DNA of 42,272 nucleotides. Source: Bacteroidales bacterium. GTDB taxonomy: Bacteria; Bacteroidota; Bacteroidia; Bacteroidales; Lentimicrobiaceae. The translations under genes were made by a program, and so were the position numbers. This document shows positions 32,523 to 40,811 of this stretch, in pieces (the first letter of the stretch is position 1; the number at the start of each line of letters is the position of its first letter). The stretch spans positions 1 through 42,272 of the forward strand of contig JAEUTG010000007.1 in NCBI GenBank assembly GCA_016788045.1, given 5' to 3'. The notes below the pieces were generated by a model. It searched no databases, was not told where the DNA came from, and saw only the letters and a list, made by a program, of their open reading frames with translations.

Positions 32523-32846
32523 TTAATCGTAGTGAAACACCTCCCGCATATTGTGCCACCATTCACCGGGAACCAATCCCAGGCTTTCCTGGCAGGGATC
32601 GGTTTCGGCCCACCAGCGGCGGGTTTCCGCATCAGCAGCCATTCGCTGCATATCGGCGGAAAAATCGCTTCCGGTATATTCGAAATATGCAAACAACTGA
32701 TTGTCCTGCAGCAGGAAGATTGAATAATTGCGGATGTTACAGTCTGAAATCATCTTCAGCACCGAAGGCCAGGGCCTGGCATGCAGTGCAAGGTAATGAT
32801 CCAGCTTTTCGGGTTTAACCCTGATCACTTGTCCGAAACGGCGCAT
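32523..32846 (-). CDS. L-rhamnose/L-fucose-type mutarotase
   Basis: The 107-aa RhaM-family protein interconverts alpha and beta anomers of a deoxysugar so that the right form is available to kinases or isomerases. MRRFGQVIRVKPEKLDHYLA starts the ferredoxin-like fold. Tyr18 and His22 (HYLALHARPWP) match the catalytic residues of E. coli RhaM by position. WWAETDPCQE and the C-terminal FHYD complete the family. It is the third gene of the minus-strand cluster after the permease and the fusion protein, 55 bp behind the fusion. The substrate (rhamnose, fucose or fuconate) cannot be set from sequence. Confidence 0.88.
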   Translation of the reverse strand: MRRFGQVIRVKPEKLDHYLALHARPWPSVLKMISDCNIRNYSIFLLQDNQLFAYFEYTGSDFSADMQRMAADAETRRWWAETDPCQESLGLVPGEWWHNMREVFHYD

Positions 32847-32901
32847 AGGTTGGTTTTTAAGTCTTACATCACAAAAAGCAGAGGTTTATGGCAGGGGTTT
32901 T

Positions 32902-34050
32902 TCAGGAACCCTGGCGGTGAATGCGGATACGCAGGGTGTCGGGAATTGTGGTTTCGGAGAAAAGCACCAGGTATCCCCCTCCCCCGGCCCCGCTGAGTTT
33001 GTACCCCAGCACCCCTTCGGGAATGTGGTCCGTGGCTTCCATCACTGCCGGTGTGATCATGTGGGGGAACATGGCTGTCTGGGCGCGGAAAGAGTCGAGC
33101 ATGGCAGCGCCGAAACCAGGGGCATCCTTTGCGAGGGCGGCTTCCCACAGACGGACGGCCGCTTCCGACAAGGCTTTCGCATCTTCGGCATTGATGTTGG
33201 TCTGCTCCGTGACATCAAATCCTGCTTCCCGGGGCTTGAGTGCCAGCAGAAACAGGCGCTGTTCGATCCATTGCAGGAGCTCTTCCGACAGCTGGCTCCT
33301 CACCTCTCCGGGCCAGTATTGTCCACGGTCGTACCAAAGGTAGTTCAGGCCGGGCAGCACGATGCCCAGGCTATCCTGAGAACCGCTGATGTACCTGGCT
33401 CCCGGAGGGTTTTCGTAGCAGAAGAGCACCCTTGCCAGCTTCTCACGGTCACCTGCAGGCACTTCATGCTGCCAGAGTTCTATGGCCTTTTTGCGGGTGC
33501 TGGTTGACATCCCGCTGCGGTCGTTGAAATCGTAATCCGGCTCAATGGAGATGGTGATCACCGGTCCGGGGAAGTGCTCCGAAACATAGGGCTGATCGAG
33601 CCAGCCACCCGCCAGGTCGATGCGGTAAGGAATACGGCACTCCCTGCGCAGGGCTGTGGTGCTGCGTACCGGCAGATCTCCGTGCGGTATCCTGCGGCTG
33701 ATGCGGTATTCAATGCCCAGCTTCTGACACAGGGCCGACTTCTCCGGCGTATGGCCATCCTCATTCACAAAAAGGATATCGGGCGCAAGCCTCAGCAGAT
33801 CATCGTAAAAATCGAGGATGCCCGACCCGCTGTTGATCCAGGCCTCCTTTACCACCCTGAGTGCCCGTACCATATACAGCCGTTCCTGATCGGTGTTCAC
33901 CGTTTTCCGCCCCTTCAGCTCCGCGATGGTCCTGTCGGAACCAATGCCGACATACAGGTCGCCAAGCCCGGCAGCCTCCTCAAAAAATGCCACATGACCC
34001 GAATGCAACAGGTCAAAACAACCGGAAACAAATACTTTCTTCTTCATCAT
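32902..34050 (-). CDS. Fused nucleotidyltransferase / GHMP-kinase-like protein
   Basis: The 382-aa protein has two domains. Residues 1-135 are a cytidylyltransferase-fold nucleotidyltransferase: VFVSGCFDLLHSGHVAFFEE (HxGH motif, here HSGH), then ERLYMVRALRVVKE and the RSTTALR substrate/phosphate motif. Residues about 140-382 resemble a GHMP sugar kinase of the fucokinase/HddA kind: RIDLAGGWLDQPY (from Arg143), GSQDSLGIVLPGLNYLWY (Gln225-Asp226, like the GGRQDQY... stretch of HddA) and KLSGAGGGGYLVLF (from about Ser353). The usual P-x3-GLGSSS ATP loop is not visible: only 82 residues separate the first and second motifs. It may be a bifunctional sugar-1-phosphate kinase and NDP-sugar pyrophosphorylase, or a transferase with a sugar-binding regulatory half. 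It sits between the permease and the mutarotase. Confidence 0.8.
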   Translation of the reverse strand: MMKKKVFVSGCFDLLHSGHVAFFEEAAGLGDLYVGIGSDRTIAELKGRKTVNTDQERLYMVRALRVVKEAWINSGSGILDFYDDLLRLAPDILFVNEDGHTPEKSALCQKLGIEYRISRRIPHGDLPVRSTTALRRECRIPYRIDLAGGWLDQPYVSEHFPGPVITISIEPDYDFNDRSGMSTSTRKKAIELWQHEVPAGDREKLARVLFCYENPPGARYISGSQDSLGIVLPGLNYLWYDRGQYWPGEVRSQLSEELLQWIEQRLFLLALKPREAGFDVTEQTNINAEDAKALSEAAVRLWEAALAKDAPGFGAAMLDSFRAQTAMFPHMITPAVMEATDHIPEGVLGYKLSGAGGGGYLVLFSETTIPDTLRIRIHRQGS

Positions 34051-34080
34051 CAGATAACTATTGTCACACTACTCATTCAA

Positions 34081-34156
34081 AGGGACGAGAGACGAGGGAC
34101 GAGAGACGAGGGACGAGGGACGAGGGACGAACCCTTCGATCAAGGTTTGAATTGCA
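34081..34156 (+). repeat. GGGACGAGAGACGA tandem repeat between permease and fusion gene
   Basis: GGGACGAGAGACGA is present twice, then GGGACGA three times, then the tail GAACCCTTCGATCAAGGTTT. The units and tail match the repeat at 2261-2337. The following stretch to 34240 has CTGACTTCCGACCTCTGACT-like pyrimidine-rich direct repeats. Confidence 0.8.
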
Positions 34157-34241
34157 AGTTGTAATATTAATCTGACCTCCGACTTCCGACCTCTGACTTC
34201 TGACTTCCGACCTCTGACTTTCTACTTCCTACTTCCGCCAC

Positions 34242-35468
34242 CTACTCACTGCTCACTCTCCTGTAATACCAGCTGAACGCGAAAACCACTGCAAAACAGC
34301 ACAGGGGTATGATGAAACCACCAGCCATGTTGCTGGCTCCCAGCCATCCCATCAGCACCGGTGTCACGGCTCCGCCCACGATCGACATAATCAGAAACGA
34401 GGAGCCCTGTTTGGTATGTATGCCCAGGTTGCTTATAGACAAGGCAAAAATGGTCGGGAACATAATCGACATAAAGAGGTAAACGGCCACGAGGGCAATG
34501 AGCGAAACGCCCTGTAGGCGGAAGATCACCAGGGCGGTGGTAAGCATGGCCATGAGGGCAGCGAACCCCAGCAACCGCGCCGGCGCTATCCGGTGCATCA
34601 GCCAGCTTCCGGCAAACCTGCCGCTCATAAACAACCCCATGCCGCCAAAGGAGAGCCAAAGGGCTGCTGTGCGCGGGGTAATGCCCGGGCTGAGCTCGGT
34701 CACATAGTTGATGAAAAAGCTGTTGATGCCTGTTTGTGCCCCTACATAAAAGAACTGGGCCAGCACCCCGAAGCGGAAAACCCTGTTCAACCAGAGGGCG
34801 CGCAATCCTCCGCCCCCGGCAGCCGGGCCGGCTTCGGTGCGGATCTCCGGAAGGCGGATGCGCGAAAATACCAGCGCTACCCCCAGCACCACCAGGCCGA
34901 TTAGGGTATAAGGCAGGGCCACGCTGCCATGGGTGCCATCGGCCCTGAAAATCAGCAGCCCGCCCGCCATGGGACCCACAATCCAGCCCAGGCCGTTGAA
35001 CGACTGCGAAAGGTTGAGCCGACCCACGGCCCCTTCGCGGCTGCCAAGCTCCGTAACATAGGGATTGGCCGCTGTTTCGAGAAAAGTGAGCCCGCAGCCG
35101 ATCACGAAGAGCGAAAACAGGAAATAGTCGAAGGTCATGATGCGCTCGGCCGGAATAAAGAGCAGAGCCCCAACCCCGTAGAGTACCAACCCCAGCACCA
35201 CCCCGCTGCGGTAACCGAAACGGCGGATAAAATATCCTGCCGGCAGGGCCATGATGAAATAACCGCCGTACACCACCGCCTGCACCATGCCCGAACGGGC
35301 CCTTGAAATCACCAGCACCTCCTGAAAATGCTTGTTCAGCACATCGAGGATACTGTGGGCAAAACCCCAGAGAAAAAACAGGGAGGTAAGCAGGATAAAA
35401 GGCAACAGATAAAGGTTGCGCTCCCTGCTTCGACGGCTGCCGGCTATGCCGGATGACTGCTGCTGCAT
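34242..35468 (-). CDS. FucP-family sugar:proton symporter (MFS)
   Basis: The 408-aa inner-membrane transporter has 12 predicted helices. The N-terminal signature FFLWGFAHSILDVLNKHFQE contains the Asp matched to E. coli FucP Asp46, and CGLTFLETAANPYVT contains the Glu matched to Glu135. Both are important for proton coupling in FucP. The family imports L-fucose and sometimes related sugars with a proton. Downstream on the same strand are the fused nucleotidyltransferase/kinase-like gene and the mutarotase, so import probably feeds activation of the same sugar. The 191-bp gap contains the tandem repeat above. The upstream region has no clear promoter. Confidence 0.88.
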   Translation of the reverse strand: MQQQSSGIAGSRRSRERNLYLLPFILLTSLFFLWGFAHSILDVLNKHFQEVLVISRARSGMVQAVVYGGYFIMALPAGYFIRRFGYRSGVVLGLVLYGVGALLFIPAERIMTFDYFLFSLFVIGCGLTFLETAANPYVTELGSREGAVGRLNLSQSFNGLGWIVGPMAGGLLIFRADGTHGSVALPYTLIGLVVLGVALVFSRIRLPEIRTEAGPAAGGGGLRALWLNRVFRFGVLAQFFYVGAQTGINSFFINYVTELSPGITPRTAALWLSFGGMGLFMSGRFAGSWLMHRIAPARLLGFAALMAMLTTALVIFRLQGVSLIALVAVYLFMSIMFPTIFALSISNLGIHTKQGSSFLIMSIVGGAVTPVLMGWLGASNMAGGFIIPLCCFAVVFAFSWYYRRVSSE

Positions 35469-36417
35469 AAAAACATGGTTGGCTGACCGGAATAATGGCC
35501 GGTGGCTAAGTTAGGGTTTTTGGGGAAATTATAAATATCCGGATGGGAGTTAAGAATAAATAGTGACAGATTGAAAAAGTAAAGATAAACCACACTCTAA
35601 TTGTTAGAATTTCTCAGGCAACTGTTTATAACTGCCAAATGCTAACCATTAAGTTTGCCAAAAGAAATCTGGAAAGTTCAGGTTTCCAGCTTGGAATATT
35701 TCAATGATATCAAGCAATCAATAACGTTGTTATGAATTCCGGATATGTTACGGCGAGGATTAAAATCGTATTACGCAATTGTTTTATTATCAATTTTTTA
35801 GATTTTACTTGCTAAAAATAATCAGAAAATTTGAAAAAAAACTCTGTTATGTTCTTGACTTTAGAAATTTATTTATTATATTTGTTTCAGTTCATTGAGT
35901 ACATGATTCAGGAATTATTTTCCAATCAATACAATGCAGTTTTGATTAATAAATTAGGAACTAAGGTACACTTCCGGCTATTCCAGAGAAACGAACTATA
36001 TCAGACTAGATAACCAGCATTTACTTTCCGGAAAGCAGTATAAGATCAGATTCAGTATTTGAATTCTTTAAAATATTTAATTCCGGGGATCAGCCTGCCC
36101 CGGGAAGGATCTCCGATGGAGATTTAATGTCAACGCGAATTAACTATGGTATAAACCAAAACCTTTGAAGGCTACAGATCGACAGGTACAAATTGCTCAG
36201 ATTCTGACTTGCTGTGCAGTTTTATGATATCGAGATATCCTGAAGTCAGCATTACACATTCCATCCGGTGAAATTCTGTAATGTTTCCCCTTATTCTATA
36301 CCTATTCCGGCGCCGGTTATGGCAGCCCTGAGCTGTAATTTATTGACTGCGAGAGTGGAAAACCATCCTGTTCCTGTAAGATGTAAAAGGCAGGCAAATC
36401 AATAAAAATCAATTATT
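35469..36417. other. Long A+T-rich intergenic region, no confirmed gene
   Basis: No gene with protein-like support was found. A 60-codon ORF at 35831-36013 is A+T-rich and without family resemblance. The second half carries repeat E1 (36130-36164), which also lies upstream of the secreted-protein gene at 38641, and a CCGGCGCCGG palindrome near 36308 shared with 38537. Confidence 0.55.
36130..36164 (+). repeat. Conserved upstream element, copy E1 (relative of 38445-38478)
   Basis: TCAACGCGAATTAACTATGG then TATAAACCAAAACCT. Copy E2 reads TCAACGCGAATTGACTTAGT then GTAAACCAAAACCT. Both lie 163-254 bp before a gene for a small exported protein and share a later CCGGCGCCGG palindrome. Confidence 0.7.
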
Positions 36418-36885
36418 ATGAAAACCATAAAACTTATCATTGTTAGCCTCTTAGTTTCTGTAGTATCTGTAGCTATGGCACAGAAAAAAATCACAGTAAA
36501 TGATGTTTATAATGGGAAAACTGTACTGCAGTTTGCCAAAGAACATGCTGTAGAAGCTTTCAATGCAACAAAGGCAATTTATAAACCAGGAATGTCTGAA
36601 GAAGCATTCGTTAATGCTTGTTTTATAAATTTTCCGCCAAAATACATTGACCTGCGCGACATTCTGATGCCATATGCATCATTTCTTTACAAAATGCATG
36701 TAAATGGACTCACCGACGATCAGGTACGCCAGCAAACAACTGGCAAGGAATTTGTCGATACATCCAATGGACTGATGACATGGAAACAAGCTCATCCAGA
36801 CGAGATCGTCGAAAGACTTCCATGGTGGAGGACTACTATCCATTGGATCGCAATTTTCTTTACATGGCTTGATAATACTCTATAG
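36418..36885 (+). CDS. Small secreted protein of unknown function
   Basis: The 155-aa protein has a clear signal peptide (MKTIKLIIVSLLVSVVSVAMA/Q, given as residues 1-21). Mature residues are helical with KITVNDVYNGKTVLQFAKEH at the start and a hydrophobic, Trp-rich end (WWRTTIHWIAIFFTWLDNTL). No family is recognised. The gene is A+T-rich. It has no tight operon partner, and repeat D2 follows it at 37000. Confidence 0.6.
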   Translation: MKTIKLIIVSLLVSVVSVAMAQKKITVNDVYNGKTVLQFAKEHAVEAFNATKAIYKPGMSEEAFVNACFINFPPKYIDLRDILMPYASFLYKMHVNGLTDDQVRQQTTGKEFVDTSNGLMTWKQAHPDEIVERLPWWRTTIHWIAIFFTWLDNTL

Positions 36886-36999
36886 GGGTTTGATTGTTCG
36901 GAGGCATAAGTATTACGTACTTATGCCTCCGTTCCATTCGTTATCAAATATTAATGTTGTCCGTTCGAATTAAATAAGAAAATTAAGAATGCTTGATAT

Positions 37000-37146
37000 A
37001 TATAGTCCCTACGGGACTTCAATGGAATGGGGGATTATGGATTCTACCGATATTCAGCCCCTAGCGGGGCTGTCCCGTTAGGGACAAGATATTGGTAGCA
37101 AGAAATTTGAATAGAGCCGAAAGTCCCGTAGGGACGAAATGTAATC
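37000..37146 (+). repeat. Composite hairpin repeat, copy D2
   Basis: ATATATAGTCCCTACGGGAC, TTCAGCCCCTAGCGGGGCTG, TGTCCCGTTAGGGACA and AGTCCCGTAGGGACGAAATG occur in a row; all but the last carry self-complementary arms. It ends 12 bp before the ATG of the next gene. It mirrors 30313-30470, which is in the opposite orientation. Confidence 0.85.
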
Positions 37147-37158
37147 TTACCCGTTAAC

Positions 37159-38412
37159 ATGTTGAAATTAATTAAGAAAATATATCTTAAAACTTTGTCA
37201 GTGAAAACGTTAAGAAAAATAAATGGTCTGGTGATAGTTTTTCATATAATTATCGCACTGCTTTTAGGGAGTTGCAAAATATCCCAGCTTATCAATTATA
37301 AAAAGCATGAACTATTTGAGACCAATAACAAGTTTATTCATATCGAAGCAACTGAACAACCAAAGATAGATGTTACTTTTCAATCAGGTGAAACTGGGAG
37401 ATTAGCTTTGGATCTTGGCGCCGGGACTACAATTCTCATGCAAAATACTGGAATTAAGCATCTTGATACATTAAAACCAGTACTAGCATTTGGTAAATAT
37501 ATCTCAGCTGACAATAAAAAAGAAAAAATTACATATTTTAAAGTTGGGAATATAGAATCCGAAGGATTTTCGATGAAAAACACTTTTTTACCTGTTATTC
37601 CCGATATCATCAATAATCCGTGTAGAAACATAGATGGATTCATTGGAGCTGATGTATTTGAAGGTAAAACATTAGTATTGAGATTTGAGGATGCTACATT
37701 AGCTGTGTTAGATTCCTTACCTGAAACAAAAGGATGGACAGTAGTAGAATCAGATTATCGCTTTCCATATTTTTATATTTTCATAAAGATTGGGAATGAA
37801 AGTATCAAGCTTTTACTTGACACTGGGAGTTCCTCGGACATTGTTTTATCAAGTGAAAGTTTTAGAAATATACGAAACAATCTGAATCCTTTTTTAAGAG
37901 ATTCCAGTGTTGTTTTTGGTTCGTCATTCACAACTGCGACTGGCATTATTGAAGATTCAACTTATATTTATAATTACGACCTCGGTCATCTCGGAGAATT
38001 ACCTGTTACAACTCCAAGAATTATTGTAAGTGAGAAAATGCGAAGAAATACTATTGGAGTTCAGACGTTGAGACGTTTCAATATTATGTTAGACTTTGAT
38101 GCTCACAAAGTTTACATGCAACCAAACCTAAAATGGCGTGAATCAAAAAATGGAAAAGGGTTACAAGAAAAAGGGCTATATCTCAGAATAGCCAACAACG
38201 AAAGTATTATTGTAACTTCAATCAAAATGAATTCTATCGCCTCAACTAAAGGTATTCAAATCGGCGATGAAATCCTTTCAATAAATGATATTTCTGTTGA
38301 CCAGGAAGACAAATGTAGTGTACTGGAAAAGTTCGAAGCCATGGAATGGAAAAGTCATACGAACGTCGTAACTGTGAAACGCAATGAAAACGTCCTGAAG
38401 TTCGAAATATAG
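37159..38412 (+). CDS. Predicted lipoprotein with retropepsin-like aspartyl protease and PDZ domains
   Basis: The 417-aa protein has an N-terminal hydrophobic segment ending ALLLGSCK, a lipobox-like site at about residue 39. Two aspartyl-protease lobes of the gag-pre type follow: LALDLGAGTTILM (DLG at residues 85-87; Gly-rich after it) and IKLLLDTGSSSDIVLSS (DTG at 221-223, the better site). The C-terminal PDZ-like region (about 330-417) has LRIANNESIIVTSIKMNSIA and IQIGDEILSINDISV. Proteins of this layout are common in Bacteroidota and are thought to be periplasmic or surface aspartic peptidases; activity is inferred. The gene is A+T-rich compared with the neighbours, a possible sign of transfer. 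Confidence 0.8.
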   Translation: MLKLIKKIYLKTLSVKTLRKINGLVIVFHIIIALLLGSCKISQLINYKKHELFETNNKFIHIEATEQPKIDVTFQSGETGRLALDLGAGTTILMQNTGIKHLDTLKPVLAFGKYISADNKKEKITYFKVGNIESEGFSMKNTFLPVIPDIINNPCRNIDGFIGADVFEGKTLVLRFEDATLAVLDSLPETKGWTVVESDYRFPYFYIFIKIGNESIKLLLDTGSSSDIVLSSESFRNIRNNLNPFLRDSSVVFGSSFTTATGIIEDSTYIYNYDLGHLGELPVTTPRIIVSEKMRRNTIGVQTLRRFNIMLDFDAHKVYMQPNLKWRESKNGKGLQEKGLYLRIANNESIIVTSIKMNSIASTKGIQIGDEILSINDISVDQEDKCSVLEKFEAMEWKSHTNVVTVKRNENVLKFEI

Positions 38413-38444
38413 AATGGGAGGAGTCACTCCCACAAATATATCAC

Positions 38445-38478
38445 TCAACGCGAATTGACTTAGTGTAAACCAAAACCT
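38445..38478 (+). repeat. Conserved upstream element, copy E2
   Basis: The counterpart of 36130-36164, TCAACGCGAATTGACTTAGT then GTAAACCAAAACCT, lies 33 bp after the protease stop and 163 bp before the next start. Confidence 0.7.
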
Positions 38479-38508
38479 GAAAGCCGAAAACAGCCTGTCA
38501 CACAAATC

Positions 38509-38540
38509 CCGGGAATAACCACAAGGATGGTTATTCCCGG
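38509..38540. repeat. 13-bp perfect hairpin upstream of the 38641 gene
   Basis: CCGGGAATAACCA (38509-38521) pairs perfectly with TGGTTATTCCCGG (38528-38540) around a 6-nt loop, followed by CGCCGG. No T-run. It may be an mRNA-end or leader structure. Confidence 0.7.
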
Positions 38541-38640
38541 CGCCGGAAACCCTGCTGGCCCTTGCCATCATCACCTGCGAAAGTGGGCTCTGCTCCCAGA
38601 AGGGAGCCAACACATCTGATAACCTTTTAACATCAGTATC

Positions 38641-39063
38641 ATGAAAAGCGCTGTAATATTGGCCTTTGCAACTGTATTGTCTGTCATCCAGCCGGCCATG
38701 TCCGGCATTGTGATCCGCACGACCCTGACCATTGGCAGAAAGAGCCAGAACTGTTCCGGATTCGGGCTCTGTTCCATCTCCAGCAGTTCCGCACTTACCG
38801 AGGGAGCCATTAACGGGTTCATCGATGTAAATGCGGAAAGCGGAAGCATGACTCTCCGTGTCGACAAAAAAGATATTGAGAAAGTGCAACCCGATAAAAT
38901 GGGCTACTTCGACAACGAAGCCAGCGTAGTTTTCGCTGAAGATTTCAGACTGCCTGACGACATCAATGCCGCCGCCGGACTCAACCGTCCGCTCGTAATC
39001 AAAAAAGGCGAGTACAATCTTACCTATAAAAATGGTATGTACATGATAGAGTTTCCGCTCTGA
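38641..39063 (+). CDS. Small exported protein of unknown function with Cys pair
   Basis: The 140-aa protein has a signal peptide at residues 1-21 (SVIQPAMS/G). Early in the mature part is TLTIGRKSQNCSGFGLCSI, a GRKSxxCxGFGxC segment that recurs in small Bacteroidota exported proteins and contains two cysteines likely to pair. The rest is beta-rich (TLRVDKKDIEK, IEFPL). No enzyme motif was found. It lies 228 bp after the protease gene, preceded by the E2 element and the hairpin. Confidence 0.65.
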   Translation: MKSAVILAFATVLSVIQPAMSGIVIRTTLTIGRKSQNCSGFGLCSISSSSALTEGAINGFIDVNAESGSMTLRVDKKDIEKVQPDKMGYFDNEASVVFAEDFRLPDDINAAAGLNRPLVIKKGEYNLTYKNGMYMIEFPL

Positions 39064-39369
39064 AAAGCAGGAGGGCCAACCGGATTCTGTGAGGTCCTCC
39101 TGTATTCTTCGCATTTCATAAACCTGTAGTTAACATCTGTACTGAACCTGCTTCAGCAGGTTGCATCACATTTCTGTAATCAAAACGGAATGGTAAAGTG
39201 TTTTGATATTTTCTGCAACCATATCCCGACTCAAAAGCACAGCTTACCTTAAGCCGTCTGTGCACAAATTCATCTTAGTTTCTCTGATCCGGCAGCTGCT
39301 TGCACCTTTCAGGTTCTTCGGGCTGCTTATAAGCAACAATCTTCTAACCAACATCCTCCGGATGCATCC
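39064..39369. other. Intergenic region, no gene seen
   Basis: About 300 bp without a gene. A weak CAGGAGG...CCTCCTG hairpin near 39068-39100 could end the preceding gene. Nothing else is recognised. Confidence 0.4.
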
Positions 39370-40356
39370 ATGCCGAAACCTGTGAAAAGCCCAGACAGCT
39401 CCCCTCGCCGGCAACTCCGGACACTTAACGGATCCGGCCTCATTGGCCTGGTGCTGCTGGTGGCAAGTCTGGAATTCCCTGCAGTAGTCCGCAGCCAGGA
39501 CACCTGCAGCAAGCCGCCCGCAGTTCCGGCAAGGCAACTCACCGTGGTTACGGTTTTCGATTTCTTCACCACCCTCACCGGGGCACACCACACGAATGGG
39601 GTTACCGCCAGCGATCGAAACAACCTGAGTGTCTATTACAATTTCACCATCAACAACAAGATAAAATCCGGCAAGCTGGTAATCACCAACTATTACTATA
39701 CCGACCTTGGCCTGCGTGATTATCAGGACAGCATCACCCAGATCTCAGAAGATCAGTATATCATCAAGAATGCGGTGGCATTTCAGTTGCTGAAGTCAAG
39801 GCTCTCGTTCAACCTGGCCACCAACGCCAAAAGTCAGTATTTCCGCCACTATGAATACCGGCCCGACAGCACTGGCAGGATGGAGCGTTACCTCTACACT
39901 GCCTATCTTTCGCCCGGTTACCGCAATTTTTCCTGCGGATTGCGGTTTGACTTCACCGACAAGGTAGCCCTGGAGCTGGGGCTTGTGAATGGCAAAACCA
40001 CCCTGATACGCAACCAGGAGATTTTCAACAGCCGTGAGGCTGCAAAGTTATACGGCTTAGAGGAGGGCACCCGTAAGAAATCAGAGGCGGGCTTTAACCT
40101 GGTGTTCACCCTGACACCCCAGAAACTATACAAAAGCCTGTATATGGAGAACTTCAGCCAGTTCAACGTGAACAAGGCGGAGCTTAAACTGCTCAGCCGT
40201 TATCGCATGGACATCAACAACGCGGTGCATCTGATTTTCCTGAAGCATTTCCGCCTTACCCTGCGCACCCAGTGCCGCTATGATCTGAACGTCAGCGACA
40301 AGGTGAGCCTGATGAACCATTTCTCGGTCGGATTTTACCTGAACAATGCGTTTTAG
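39370..40356 (+). CDS. Predicted outer-membrane beta-barrel protein of unknown function
   Basis: The 328-aa protein has a signal-like hydrophobic stretch at residues 24-43 (GLIGLVLLVASLEFPAVVRS) after a basic start. The body consists of alternating beta strands (LTVVTVFDFFTTL, LSVYYNFTINNKIKSGKLVI, FSCGLRFDFTDKVALELGL). It ends in NHFSVGFYLNNAF, and the terminal Phe fits a BAM insertion signal. Small barrels of this kind are annotated as DUF3078-like or as transporter barrels; I cannot name the family. The start may be a little downstream. Confidence 0.6.
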   Translation: MPKPVKSPDSSPRRQLRTLNGSGLIGLVLLVASLEFPAVVRSQDTCSKPPAVPARQLTVVTVFDFFTTLTGAHHTNGVTASDRNNLSVYYNFTINNKIKSGKLVITNYYYTDLGLRDYQDSITQISEDQYIIKNAVAFQLLKSRLSFNLATNAKSQYFRHYEYRPDSTGRMERYLYTAYLSPGYRNFSCGLRFDFTDKVALELGLVNGKTTLIRNQEIFNSREAAKLYGLEEGTRKKSEAGFNLVFTLTPQKLYKSLYMENFSQFNVNKAELKLLSRYRMDINNAVHLIFLKHFRLTLRTQCRYDLNVSDKVSLMNHFSVGFYLNNAF

Positions 40357-40399
40357 GGGCATAATCCCAGAAAGTGCGGAAATTAGACCTAACTCAAGC

Positions 40400-40811
40400 C
40401 TCCGGTAAACAACATCTTTGATAGTAGCAATACAACGGCTACTTTTGCGGGTGTGTAAGGCCTCACCCCCCGCCCTCTCCTGAAGGAGAGGGAGCTTCAT
40501 TTCGTTTATTTTGTAGATTTGGTAAATGATCCGAATGTTACTCAACAGCTCATACTGCTCAATAGCAGCCCTCATGAGAAGAGGGAGGGGGTGAGGTCCA
40601 ATACGCAAGCATCAGAAAACCACAACTTTGATAATAGAATGGCACCGACTCATTTTGCGGTTGTGTAAGGCCTCACTTCCCGCCCTCTCCTGAAGGTGAG
40701 GGAGCTTCATTTCGTCTATTTTGTAGATTTGGTAAATGATCCGGATGTTACTCAACAGCTCATACTTCTAAATAGCGGCCCTCTCCTTCACGAGAGGGAG
40801 GGGTGAGGTGC
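40400..40811. repeat. Two direct copies of an about 190-bp CTCACCCCCCGCCCTCTCC repeat
   Basis: Copies start near 40400 and 40620. Each has ACAAC..TTTGATA, GTGTGTAAGGCCTCAC, CCGCCCTCTCCTGAAGG..AGG, TTCATTTCGT.TATTTTGTAG, ATTTGGTAAATGATCCG.ATG and TTACTCAACAGCTCATACT, and ends with AGAGGGAGG(G)GGTGAGG, the reverse complement of the start region. They form long imperfect hairpins. A third, 5' partial copy lies at 42044-42130. Such elements are common in Bacteroidota genomes. The second copy ends exactly where RHS similarity begins. Confidence 0.85.

Noticed and set aside
32238..32723. Long ORFs on both strands over the G+C-rich array
   Set aside because: They translate the tandem palindromes in several frames and overlap the well-supported mutarotase gene; their length results from high G+C.
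35831..36013. 60-codon ORF in the A+T-rich intergenic region
   Set aside because: Low complexity, no signal peptide, no family pattern and no promoter; cannot be supported.
40126..40608. 160-codon minus-strand ORF
   Set aside because: Half is antisense to the barrel protein gene and the rest lies in the 190-bp repeat; no family pattern.
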